DNA of 64,000 nucleotides from Plasmodium coatneyi (Eukaryota > Apicomplexa > Aconoidasida > Haemosporida > Plasmodiidae): assembly GCF_001680005.1 (NCBI RefSeq), contig NC_033559.1, forward strand, positions 186,001 through 250,000. The letters are read 5' to 3'. Below the pieces are notes generated by a model. It had not been told where the DNA came from, ran no database searches, and was given only the letters and a program-made list of their open reading frames with translations. Within the stretch, counting starts at the first letter, position 1. Each line of letters opens with the position of its first letter. A program made the translations under genes and the position numbers. Below are positions 26,601 through 38,825 of this stretch, in pieces.

Positions 26601-29600
26601 ACGATTGACACGTTGTTACATGGACGACACATCAACATAGGCAGACATCCCACTGTGAATCCTCCTATCCATTGTTCTGTTCTGTTATGTTTTCTTCCTT
26701 ACAAATTACAATGTGTCCGATAAACCTCACGATATTATAATTTTTGTGCCCCCCCAGAAAACTGCAAAACGGCCATACTAAAGGAAATCGTGAACAGGCA
26801 CTCCAAAATTGACCACCTCATGATCGACGTTTTGAAACACACAAATGTGTTAAATTTTAAAGTGCTATACGAGAAAATGACAAAAAAAAATGTCAAAAAA
26901 TACTTCCACCATTCGGTCCTTTATATCTGCATAGACGACATCCACATTAATTACGTAAGAGGAAGAATGGAAGAAAAGCGGAGCGTACATTGACGTCAAT
27001 AGAATCACCCGAATTCACCTGTTTCGATTCCACTTCTTGCGCAGTTCCAACCTGACCACCTGCACTGACTGCTTTGCCACTTTCAGGAAAAAGGCAACAA
27101 CCCGTCGATTGAATTCCTACACAATTTGCAAAGGAACCTGTGTTACTTCGAGAACAAGGCCCTTAGCGTCCAAAATGTGAAGAGCATAATATCCCTAAAC
27201 TTCGAGCACATGAAAAGGAATAGCTACTACGAATCGATTTCCTATTCTTACGCTTCGATCTTTTTAAACAGCAGCAGAAAGGGCCTAGTGGGTTATTTTA
27301 ACGCGCTCGTGAATCACACGCTGAAGGGTGCATTCCAGGTAGATCAAAATGGTGCAAATATTCCCTAACGTGTGTATACATTTGTGCATACTTTTTATTT
27401 GTCTTACCTCCGCTGAACAAATGTACACGCACATCCTTCGTACATGCCACACACCGCTCCTCCCCCCCTTCCCAGGGCATACATACCAAGCTAGTAAATT
27501 ACAGCATGGACGTCTTCTTCAAAATACACGAAGACATCAATTTTGAGGATAAAAAGGAAAACTACCTGCTTTTCACAAAAGAAAATATTTTTCTACTCTA
27601 CGAAGACTTCTTCTACACCAAGTGGAATTTTCAAAATGAGCAGGACGTCGTCGCAAATTGGTGGTACGTAAAAAGCATTAATAGATGAAAAGGAGAAAAA
27701 GAAAATTATAGACGCGCCAAAAATGCAGCTTAACCGATATACACAACAAAAGCAAAATATGTAAAACAACATGTTATCCCCCTCCGCAGCGAAAGTGCCG
27801 AACGTATTATTCTGAATAGGATCCTCAAAAAGGAGAACAGAAAGGACATCCTCAAAACGATGAGAAGTAACGAATGAGAAAATAATCCGGAACCCCCCTA
27901 GTGCTAACTTTCCGTTTTTCCCTGCTTCTTCGTCAGAATTCATAAAAGCAGAGACACCATTTTTCCATTTTTCCATTTCGCCCTTTTTCAGCAATCGCGG
28001 AGAAGCACTTTCAGAACCTAAACTGGGAATGCTCCTACACCTACTTGAATTACTTTTGCAAAGAGGTACAAAAAGGGAGAAAAAAACATATTTAAAAAAC
28101 CCTTCAATTCGGGAAGGGTTTCTCCGTGCGTCCACTCTGTATATTTGTCCATCCTGCACATTTGTCCATCCTGCACGTTTGTTCATCGTGCATGCTTGTC
28201 CTGTCCACCACCCCGCAGGTCCACGAAAAGGTCGACGCAGATTCGCTGAAAGACGAATTCGTGAGGAGCCTAAGCAGCTACAACAACCTCTACATTAACA
28301 CAAAAACGTTCGTAGAATTCTACTTCAAAAATATAATACAAGTCTACAAAAATGTCAGTAAAAACATAAATTCTTCGATGATCATTTGTATGAACAAAAA
28401 GAGAGCCATCATTTTGCTAAACGCAATTGCTTTTCTGTTAAATATAAATACTGTACTGATAAACAAGTCTAATAATTTGGAAACTTCCCAAGAAAAAATT
28501 AACTACTACAACAGACTAAGATTTAAGAGACACCTTTTCATACTCATAAACCATTCCTACCATTTTGACGATTATTTTTACTCCCTAATTTATAAAAAGT
28601 TTCCTTCTGCTCTCTTTGACAAAAAGGAACTTTTCCATATGTACACAAAAACGAATTTAATATCCAATGAGCTAAAGTGGGAGAACATCCAAAATATTGT
28701 AATAGAAAAAAAAAAAGGATCAAATGTCTATATAGGGACTGAAATATGTCCTCCTCTTTGTGAACTATGTCGCCCCTTTTCCCCCCCACCATCACAACGA
28801 CATTTTTATACCCACCCTTCCCTGTTTCACCCCCCACCTATAGATGAAAAAGAATACCTACGTTTGCCTAGTTCACGAGAAACGCTTCGATCTTTACTCG
28901 AGCAACTTCCAAAATTACAAAAACGTCTACAGTGACTTAAACGTTATCCACCTGGATAGCTGGTCCAGGGACGAGTATACGCACTACTGCCACCTGTTCC
29001 TAAAGAACCACCAAGAAAATCACTTCATCGATAATATACTGAACAATTTTAAAAAAAAAGCCATCCTAAATACGCTCGAAGATGACATCGAAAAGGAAGG
29101 CAAAAGCATCACGCTTCAGAAGAGGGAAAAAACAAAAGGCAAAAATAAGGTCAACCAAATTTTCATCAACTCGGAAGATTATATAAAGAAAAACAAAAAC
29201 GATAACACCAAGGTGAGCGAAAATGAAAAAGGAAATGAAGTCGTAAGGGATAATGTCCTTCCAAATGAGGGGGAAAACCAGACAGTCGCTCGTGTGGACA
29301 GCACGATAGACGCTCAAACGGGAGGAAAAAAAGAAGCGCACCATGGAATGGAAAAGGAGAATGGAAACGAACACGCTAAAGAAGATCATAAAGACGGTCT
29401 GATTCATGATACCCATGATGGGGATAACGAAACGGAAGGAAATCTCCCCAAGGCAAATGACGAACAAAGCGGAAGAGATGCCCAGGGGGAGCCAAACCAA
29501 GATGCGGAGAAAGCAAAAGACGAACTGAACAAAACGGATGACATCCATAAAGGAGTACCAGAGGAGAAGAAAAAGATAAAAAAAGGAAAAAAGAACAACC

Positions 29601-32600
29601 AAAGCGGGAATGAAAAAAAGAGTGTTGTAAAAAAGAAAGAAGGGGAACAAGGCGGGAAGAAGATAAACAGTAAAGGAGCGAAGAATGGAAAGGAAAATGG
29701 AAACAAAATTAATGTTAAAAATAATGAGGGAAAATCTACGTTGGCGTCGCAAATTAAGGCGAAAAACATGGGTGATAAGCCCATCCAAAAGGGAATAGCA
29801 GGGAAGAAGACTCCTCCACCGAAAAGCGCAATCAGTGCTAATGCATCCAAACAAAACGATAAAAAGAAGGAAAGACAACCTATAGGAGGTTCCAAGACGA
29901 TGAAAAAGGAGAACGCGCCATTAAAAAAGGTACCGAAGCCTAACGGCAAAAAGAGCGTAGAAAGGGATACACATAATATGAAAGGCAAACCAACACATAA
30001 GAAAGTTTCCCAAAAGACGGGCCAAAAAAGTAGCAAAAAAGAAATGAGCCAAATGGACAACGCTATGTCAAACAAACCGGTGAGGGAAAATACAGAATGC
30101 GAAACGGGGGAGGATACGAAAGAAGGCCCAAGCGAAAAGCTCACGAATGACACAACAAGGGGTACCGTTACGAGCGATAGGAACAATGTCCATCCAGATG
30201 ATGTACAAGGGGAACAACCAAATGCTGACCCAAGGAAGGAAGAATCCTACAAAAGCGGCAAACCTTCGGAGGGACAGGAAAACGATCAGCACACACAACA
30301 AACAGCTGAGAAGGACGAAACGAAACACTCGGGTGAAGATTCTCCTCCAGTAGGAGGAAACGGAGAAGCCCCAAAAAATAATGACTACAACAGAAAGGCA
30401 ATGCACGAATTGAACAATTTCAACGAAGAAGTAAACAAGCACAGTTTTTACAGCATGATTGAGACGCAACTAGAAAATGTCGTGGACGTGTTCATACAAG
30501 TATACTACGATTTGAAAAACTTTCTAAAAAAAAAAAACTCCAACTTAAATTTTATACGAATTAACAAGTACAGCTTTTCGGACGCCCTAATCATGTTTTA
30601 CATTTTACTAAAAAATAAATTAAACTACAAAAATAAACAACTGCATATGTTCAAAATGGGGCTGAAAAAAGTGGAAAACATATTCGAAAATTATAACAAC
30701 ATGAACGAGGAAATACAGTCCATCCATTCGTCCATAAAGAAAATCGAAGAAGAAATTGAGCATCTGAACAATTCCATTAAGACAAATTCGAAGGTACTCC
30801 TAGACACAGAACAACAGTTTAATGCAAACCAGCAAGTGCTGAATAAAGTCGCAAATGACATAGACGAAATGATAGAAAATAAAAACGAGTCTGAAAAGGA
30901 AATTGAAGAAGAATGTATAAATATCATTTTCAAAATTCAAAATGTAGAAAATAATGAAATAAAAAATATAGTAAAAATAGGGACGCCAGATTTAACGCAA
31001 ATGTGTATAGCCATTATGATAAACACACTGGTGAGGAACTCCTTCCTAAATGATAATAACGACAATTGGAATTATTTTAAAAATTTTATCGCAAAGGAAA
31101 ATTTTTCAAAATTTTTTTTCAATTTTAAAAAGGAAAATATAACCGATAAGCAAGTTAAGAGGATTAAGGAATACATGGCAAAGGATGAGATTGTCTACGG
31201 GGCCAAGAAAATCCTCCAAACGAACAACTTATTTACACACTTTTTCGAGTGGATTACCTTCCTCCTTAAATATAAGGAGTACTACAAGAATAGCTGCCAA
31301 ATTCAAGAAACCATTTCAAATAATAAGTTAAAAAAAGAACAGTACGAAAATGAAAACGAAAAGCTGAAAGAACAAATGCACCAAATTAAGTCCACCATTA
31401 TTAACAACAAAAAGGATGTAGTCACACAAACGGAAGTTGTAGAAAATTTAAATAAAAAATTGCAAATAATTAATAAATCCTACCTGCCCATTTTTGAAAT
31501 CAAACAATTTCTCGAAAAGATACAAAAAAAATATATCTACACGATTGAAAAGATTGAAAATAATTATAAATACATCGTGTCAGAAGTTTTGCTCTTCTCC
31601 TTTTTCCTAAATTACTCCTCCCCCTTTAACTATAAATACAGATGTTACCTCCTAAACAAATGGAAACAAATTATAAAAAAAAATAACATCCTCATAAGGG
31701 AGGACATCAGAATAGAAAGTATCTACTCATGTGACAGCATCGTCTCGCTCTTCATATCGGACAATTTTCCGAGACACATTTTTTACATTCAAAATGCGCT
31801 CATCTCACTGAACCATTTTAGGTGGCCACTGTTGCTCGACCAACAGAACATCGGAATAGATTGGTTGAAAAAAAGTTACAGCAACAATTTGGTTATTCAC
31901 AATTTTGATGAAAATTTAAGCAAACATTTAGACATGTGCATAATATACGGAAAGAGCTTGATCATTCCATTTTTTAATTTTCAAAATTTGTACATTTATG
32001 ATAAGAGGAATGACGATGCATTCAACTGCGATGATCGACACGAGGACAACTTCAAACGCGTGCGGTTGGATCTCCTCACCAAGAAAAACTTCCTCAATTT
32101 TAAGCTAAACCGTAGGGAGATCAAGCTGAACTCCAACTACGGCATCTTAGAACCCGTCATCGAGCGGAATGTGTACTTATCCAACGGGAAGTACTACATC
32201 AACATAGGTAAGCAGCGTGTTATTAAGCGCCCCCATCAGCTATGCACCGTATTTTTTGTTCTTACCATTCCTTGTATTCACCCCCCCCTGCAGGCAAGAA
32301 GAAGCTGGAGTACAACAGCCAGTTCAGGCTCTTCCTCGTGAGCGACACCAGAGACAGGTACTTCCAAGACGTGGAGGACTACGTGAACATCATCGACTTC
32401 CAGATCGACAAAAATTTGATAGTAAACAAAATTGTAAACATCATACTGAAACATGAGGACGAAAAGAAGGTCATCAACTTTAACACGAAAATTAGAAACT
32501 TCTACGAGACGAAGCAGACGCTCAAATTTCTGGACGACGGAATGATCATCGAGCTCTGCACATTTAACCACAAAGCAAATAACAACAAAAATTTAATGAA

Positions 32601-35600
32601 CGTGATAAATAGCAACGTTCTCAAAAAAATGGAAATAAAAAAAATGCTAAAAGAGTACAAACAGGAAATTAACAGAATTAAAAACTCGTCGGAAAATATA
32701 AAACTCCTGGGGTACCGATTCCACACCATTTATAAAGTGCTCCAGAAACAGTCCAGAGCAAAATCGACCTACACCTTCAACTTCAATTATTTATTAAATA
32801 TTCTGAACAATTTAATTAAGCACATCAATAAGAAAATGCTCATTTGTAACTTCAACCAGCTGATAAAAAAATTCACACACAACTGCTTTGTCTTCCTGTT
32901 AAACACGATCCATAAGAAGGACCACCTGTTCTTCAGCTTCCTCTTTTACTCCTCCTTAATATTCGAAGAGAGAAAACTGCATCAAATTGGCAGTTCAATA
33001 AAAGTGGAGAAGGAAAAGTATTACTCCCTGTTTTTACAACTTCAAAAAATTGCAAACATGGACGCACCGAATTCGCACTCCCTAAATATAGAGTGGCTAA
33101 ATGAGAAGAAGAAAAGACAACTCCAATTTTTGCACAACGAATCCCCAAATTTCAAAGCGCTCATTCAAGACATGAAAAATAACTCCATGGAATACCTCAA
33201 TTGGTACAAGCAAAACATGCCAGAAAATAATTTGTTCTTTCTAAAAAAATCGCAACTAGAAAAGTTAGAAAAGTTAGATGTGATCCTATTTCTGTACATT
33301 ATGAGGAAAGATAGACTCTACTATTACATACACTTTTTGCTCTCCAATTATTTGGACTTGTCTGAAAATATGAACAACCCCACCCATTTAAACCTCTCCA
33401 AGGATCTAAATTACATAGATGCGAAAACATTCATGTACATTACAGAACCAAACGCATATTATGATCCCATTCTCCTCAAACATAAAGCCACAAAAACGCT
33501 CAGCGTCGGAAATAACTTCAATAGTGAAATACAAATAGTGATAGAAACGTCTCTACAAAATGGAAATAAATTATTACTAGAAAATTTCCACCTAATAAAT
33601 TTCAACATGGAAAAATTTTACGAAATTTATAATAGTAAAAAAATTCATTCCAATTTTGAAATGTACTTAACATCAGAAAAGGGACAAACATCTATTTCGA
33701 TTTTAAAAAAAGCCATTAAAATATACTCACACAAAAATGAATACTTAAAAAATTTCCTCACAGATTTATTTTCTTACGTCCATCATATGTATAAGGACAA
33801 ATTGAAAAATAACTTTGTAAATTCTTTTCTTTTTTCTCTTTCCTTTTTCCATAGTATTTTAGCCTCCAGATGCAATTACCATAATTACGGTTTTGATGAA
33901 CGTTACTACTTTGACGTGAAGGATTTCGAAAATACCTTCGACTGTCTTCTTGCATATTTCGATTTTGTCCAAATGAGCGCCACCTTACCTGGCGGATTTA
34001 ATTCCTCCACACCAACCTGTAACCTTCTTAGTGAGAAACCCACCCAAGTGGATACGCTCATCCAGGAAGTTCACATAAACTGGGCGTTCGTAAAGTAGGA
34101 CCAAAATTGAAACAGCTTCAAAATGAGCTTACTCCCCACCATGTACAACCGTACAACCACCGCTGTGTCCTCCTCCACTAACCTTCCTGCAGGGAGATCA
34201 TCCTAAACGGGTACGGAAACAAAGTCAACGCCAATGATCGGAAGATTGTAAAGAGTTATGTGAAGGAATATTTCAACGAATACTCCTTTAACGAGAAAAA
34301 CGAGTTCGTCTACTCGGCCGACGAAAACTTCGATTACAAATTTGTCATGAACCGATCGATCAAGGAGTATGTCAATTTGATTAAGGTAAGCATAAACAGG
34401 GCGTCCCACAACGGGGGGTAATTATACACTGGACAGGTTGCGGGCGCATGATTTGCTTAACCATTCTGCCCCGTTCAATAGACATGTACCCACGTATATA
34501 TGCCCCGTTCGTACTTCCCCCGAACCTCAGACTTACCCCCTCTTCAACAGCTGCAAAACATACGGAATGAAAATAGAAGCTGATAAAAAGCAACACGAAA
34601 AGTACAACGAAAATATGCTCAAAAATTTGGAAAAAATATGCAGCGAGGAAATTTTAATATACAAGAAGGAAAACAATGACGGCGATATTTTCTTCAACCT
34701 GGATAGTGACTATTATTCAAGCTCGTTACTCAACACAGATGATGAGCAAACGGGGAAGTCCCCCCGAGGAGATAAACCAACTGTGTGTGAAACAGAACTG
34801 CTTGAAAAAAACACACTTGAATGTGAATGCTCAAACGGGGCAGAGACAAATGACGCCCTTCAAATTGACCATGCGTCTCAACAGGATGAAGATCCAACCA
34901 TTCCTAACAAGAACGATCACACGAACGATGAAACGAATGATGACAAGTTCGATGACGCAAGGTTCTTCACCCAAACGTACAGATGGAGCCCCGGGGAGGA
35001 CGAACCCCTGAACAGACGCAAAGCGGAAAATATGGACTTCCTAAAAAAGATTAAAAAAATGAACGAATTCTACGAATTGATAAAGAAGCTAAAGTGCACA
35101 TTCAAATACAACGTCAGCATTAATGCAGAGTGGACCAAAGGAAACATAACGACCATCCAATCATGTTGCAAAAACGAAACAGAGAAATTTAAAAAAATTA
35201 CAAATTTAATATACAATGATGTAATGAAAATTGAGCAGGAGTTAAATAAAAATAAAAAAAAAATTGACAAAGAGACCAAGCGAATTATGATTTCCCTCTC
35301 CCTAAATGAAGTGCCAATAAAATGGATGTCCAATTTTAACAAAAAAATAAAAACCATCGACAATTTTCTTACATACTACGAAAATGTAAAAGAGCAACTC
35401 TACTTTTGGAACATCACAGGGGAATTACGTTTTTATAATATACAATACCTTTTTGATCCGTTAAATTTTTTTAAAGCCTTGTTGATTAAATTCAGTTATG
35501 TGCATAAAAAAAAATTATGCGACTGCATATTTTTGTCCAGTATAAATAACACCCTAGACATGAAGAGGACAAAAAATACGCCCCATTTTCAGAAAAATTT

Positions 35601-36159
35601 CTTCTACAGTAGTGATGAAGAGGACGCGTTTTCGTCCAACCAGATTAACTACTCCGATTATGTCCACTACGAGGTGGATTCCTGCTGCAACGTGGATGTG
35701 TCCGGGCTGCACACACTGGTAAGGGGGGAGCAGCACTTCGCATAAACACATGCACACATGTGTTTGCTTCCCACGCAAAAAACTCCCACTTGCGTTGCCC
35801 ATTTTTCATGTTGCAATTGGCCCACTTCCCCTATATTGCAACCCTCCCAACGTGAGAAAACCTTCCTGCATAACACTCCCCCCATTCAAACCACCCCGCA
35901 GAACAACAACTTCGAATGTCTGGGCGTCAAGTCAAGGAGCAACAAAAAGTACGACGAAATCCCCATCGTAACGTTAAGCGTTATCGAAAGGAGAGAAAAA
36001 AATATTCTCAAGGACAAAAAAATACCGCTTTACCAGTACAAGTATAGCTCAAAATGGAACAAAAAAAATAACAAATTTATAACAAACTTATATTTCAAGT
36101 CGGACAAGCACAAGTCATTCATTTACATCAATAAGGTGTATCTGTTCGTTTATAACTGA
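14661..36159 (+). CDS. Divergent dynein heavy chain, about 5,540 residues
   Basis: Thirty-four exons keep phase through the gene; large ones are 15055-18982, 25262-26221, 28844-32207, 32294-34094 and 34531-35718, and the rest are mostly 70-400 bases. Total about 5,544 residues (typical heavy chains are 4,000-4,700). Order: acidic N-terminal extension (to about residue 270), tail, linker with KIEQALIIYLEF and ENVFDENNFF, AAA1 with ILCGKNKT (2110-2117), AAA2 with canonical GRPHTGKS (from 2384), AAA3 with GSTKNCKT (2843-2850) and Walker B CIDD, AAA4 with CMNKKRAI (3165-3172), a low-complexity insert (about 3385-3793), stalk coiled coils around a microtubule-binding domain (about 3982-4093), AAA5 and AAA6 (FHLINF segment), and a C-terminal domain ending KVYLFVYN. 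Dyneins are ATP-driven minus-end microtubule motors, but AAA1 here lacks the Walker B acidic residues. The end of the exon starting 28219 is ambiguous (28698 or 28725). Class of dynein not assigned. Confidence 0.93.
15055..15690 (+). repeat. Acidic low-complexity N-terminal region of the dynein
   Basis: The first part of the large exon encodes about 200 residues dominated by Glu, Asp, Lys, Asn, Ser and Thr, before recognisable tail sequence begins near IVYFLKIK. It has no fixed repeat unit. Plasmodium proteins often carry such segments, and its function is unknown. Confidence 0.7.
29165..30390 (+). repeat. Lys/Glu/Gly-rich low-complexity insert in the dynein
   Basis: About 410 residues of charged low-complexity sequence (runs such as EEKKKIKKGKKNN and KEAHHGMEKENG) lie between AAA4 and the start of the stalk coiled coil. 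The open frame is uninterrupted and in phase with flanking dynein sequence, so this is coding rather than an intron. It accounts for roughly half of the protein's excess length over typical dyneins. Confidence 0.85.
30600..31490 (+). other. Dynein stalk and microtubule-binding domain
   Basis: This stretch encodes the first stalk helix (about 3863-3981, heptad-like with NMNEEIQSIHSSIKKIEEEI), the microtubule-binding domain (KIGTPDLTQMCIAIMI, then NFKKENITDKQVKRIKEYM and LLKYKEYYK) and the returning helix (about 4096-4156). The pattern of the domain, including the stretch before the second helix, follows ordinary dyneins, so track binding is probably kept. Confidence 0.8.
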
Positions 36160-36237
36160 TTAGTGATGTGAAGGCGTTTTTTATTTGGCATTTTTTGCAC
36201 TTTTTGCATTTTTTTTTTTTTTTTTTCCTTTCTTCGC
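36160..36237. terminator. Short convergent 3' gap, dynein / cyclophilin
   Basis: Only 78 bases separate the two stop codons. The gap holds a T run of about 18 bases near 36211-36228. The mature 3' ends of the two transcripts must therefore overlap unless polyadenylation occurs almost at the stops. No specific poly(A) signal is claimed. Confidence 0.5.
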
Positions 36238-37898
36238 TCAAACGCGCTTGCTATACTTGTACATATTTTTCAACTCGCTGAAGTCCGCATTTTCGTTAAA
36301 ATGGATGTCCCGCTCTAGCAGCGGCATTTCTATATCCTGCAAGGGGAGCGGAGTAAACGCACATTTGAGAGAAGTATCTCTCCATAATAAGAAAACGCCT
36401 TACGTATGGGCAATACAGATCATGCTGTGACATAGAACAGACTGTGGGTTTTTTACCCCCCTTACCGGTATGACGTAATCATCCTCGGACGTCGCCTGCG
36501 ACTTGGGTTTGATTCGATCCAGTGGTATCACCCCGCTGTAAATTAGCCAAATGAAGGTTCCTCATTAGGAAGAGTGTAATCCGCGTGCACACTGGAATGT
36601 ACTTGTGTGTGCTTTCCACACAATTGCACACGCCAGAGAAGGTCACTTCCCCCAGACACTACACCGAAACCGTACCAGTTGTAAATGTAGACTTGCTTCT
36701 TCGGCTTCCCAATTAGGGTAGACTGTTCCTCAATAAATGAAAGCGTGTCAAATCCGTACTCCAGGTGCCCAAAGACCACCTGCGGGGAATGAACAAATCA
36801 ATCGATTAACATGATTTCGAGAAATTTCTCAAAAAAAAGAAAAAAAAAAAAAAACACCTTAGGGCTATCCCCTCCCACTCACATGCTTCTTATCCAACCA
36901 AGGGCAACTTTTAAAGGTTACAAAAAATTGGGAGTTATTTGTATGTTTGATCCTCGTCTGGCACATGGACAACACACCTGCAGGTAGTGGGGGTGGGGGA
37001 AATGTAAGCAAGCGTTCGATGGGTACAGATATGTAAACATCCCTACGTGGGAATAATAAAATGAGGAAGTTTCTACGAATATGTAATATGTAGCGAAAAA
37101 AATTCCATCCACGGAATGACCCTTAAATCAAGTGTCATCCGTTTTGCGCCATTTTGTTCGTTTTTCCTCCCGTTGGACCTCTTTTCGAATGACGGTAGAT
37201 GAACTTCTCGTTTCGGAAGTACTGTCCATATATGGACTCCCCGCCAAAGCCGTTCCCAAAATTGAAGTCCCCTCCTTGGAACATCTGAAAACAGGGGAGG
37301 AGGGTGCAAAGTACACATAACGTGCGTATTTTTGGATAGACGCACTGAGGTCAACATATACATACAAATCAGTAGGGGGAGGTTTACACAAGTGCACCTT
37401 CAGTCGCTATATTTTTGTCGTAGCAATTTTTGGTGCCTTACGAAATCTGTGACAATTCTATGAATGGGGGAGTTCTTGTACCAGCGCGGTTTCAGGTAGT
37501 AGCCCAGACCTGTCTCACCTTCGAATGAAAAAAAAAAAAAAAAATCTGCTAAATGGAAGAATAAAACGATTTACACCAACTTCTTTCTTCTTAAAAGATC
37601 CGTTCCCCCGGTGAGGTAATCACCTGTGCAGAGGCAGCGAAAATTTTCACAGGTGATTGGTAACTTATCCATGAACAGCTGCAAAGGTGGGAAAAGGAGA
37701 CCCTCATTAGTTATGCTTCCAATTGGGGAGGTGCGTGGTTTTCGCCCATTTTTTTCTTCCCCCATTTTTTCTTTCTTCGATCTGTTTTTTGGGGCTGCCC
37801 CTTCTGGTTAACTCCTGGCTCACCTCAAATATCAGCCTTCCAGCGTTCCTGCCCCCTATGGCAACGTCCAAATAAACGCGGGGGTTCGGTATCTTCAT
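36238..37898 (-). CDS. CYP26: Cyclophilin-type peptidyl-prolyl isomerase, 26 kDa
   Basis: Eight exons at 37898-37824, 37678-37624, 37518-37442, 37284-37179, 36977-36883, 36779-36676, 36535-36466 and 36336-36238 join in phase to give 226 residues. Cyclophilins catalyse cis-trans isomerisation of prolyl bonds. Seen: the N-terminal PRVYLDVAIGGRNAGRLIFE, CENFRCLCTGETG, HRIVTDFMFQGGDF, GGESIYG, NNSQFFVTF, WLDKKHVVFG. Residues equivalent to human CypA Arg55, Phe60, Met61, Gln63, Gln111, Phe113, Trp121 and His126 are all present, so it is probably active. The CypA 101-103 rim (Ala-Asn-Ala) is Cys-Gln-Thr here with one extra residue. A tail of about 55 residues follows the domain. There is no signal peptide. 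The symbol is from the predicted mass and remembered synteny with P. falciparum CYP26. Confidence 0.88.
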
Positions 37899-38825
37899 CT
37901 TCCTTAAAGGTGGGGGCGCTCACAAGGAATGCGTTTCATCTTATCAACCCAGAGGTGTTTAAAGAAACAGTTCGATTAATCTTTTCACTTTCACTATTTT
38001 ATGTATAACGCGGACTTCAGTGTGATGCCCCCTATTTTTTTTTTTTTTTTCTTAACTGTTAAATTTTTCTTTATTCGCAAGATCTGCTTCATCCAATCAG
38101 ACGTTAATATGGAGGAGCGCACATATCTACATTATAACTTCCCCATGGGTACTAAAAATGTGCATCCCCTATGACTTACATGTTGCACCACTTTGGCAAA
38201 TTATTTTCCCCGTTTAACGGGTCAGTGTATAGCACAACGGAAACGGGGTAGAGCGATCATTTGCAAGTGTACACATAACACCATTAGATGTGTACACAAA
38301 AAAGTACTCATGTGCACACATCTGGTGCTCCCGCTTTTATAACAATTTTGAACAAATTCTATGCTTTACATGGTCGGGGAAAATCCCACTTTTAACACCA
38401 CCACTATCCCTGCGAACTTCTAAAAGGGGAACGTCGTACAAGCATAGTCGTTCTTATGGTTTCGAATGTTAATTAACACTTTTGTGTTAAGTGTATGATG
38501 GGGAAAACAAAAAATAGCAGAGTTAAAAAAAGAAAAAACTCAAAGGCGATTTACTAAAAAAAACATTCTTTATAGTTACAGGTATGGGCACCACTTACTA
38601 AATGTTAATGTACAGAACTAGGAATACATCCGTCTGCAGTTCTACACGGGGGAAAAAGTGGCGCATGCTGGGACCGCATCTACTGAGCGGTCAAACGGAG
38701 ATGAAAAGCTACAAAAATAAATGCATAATACTAGATTAGTGGATGCACATGCTAGACAAGTATATCACTATGCAATAAGAAGATACTAATAGCTTCCCGC
38801 CACCCGCGCTGTGCCTGTGAAGGTG
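37899..38825. other. Intergenic between cyclophilin and TGS1
   Basis: About 930 bases between two minus-strand genes: promoter and leader of the cyclophilin gene and 3' end of TGS1. It has a poly(T) run near 38037-38050. No supported gene. Confidence 0.6.

Noticed and set aside
29066..30469. Long minus-strand open frames of 133-270 codons
   Set aside because: They lie antisense to the low-complexity dynein insert. Their Phe/Leu/Ser/Val-rich translations are what the reverse strand of Lys/Glu codons gives.
35751..35901. Plus-strand frames through the last dynein intron
   Set aside because: The GTAAGG donor at 35719 and CACCCCGCAG acceptor at 35901 restore the C-terminal dynein sequence in phase 0.
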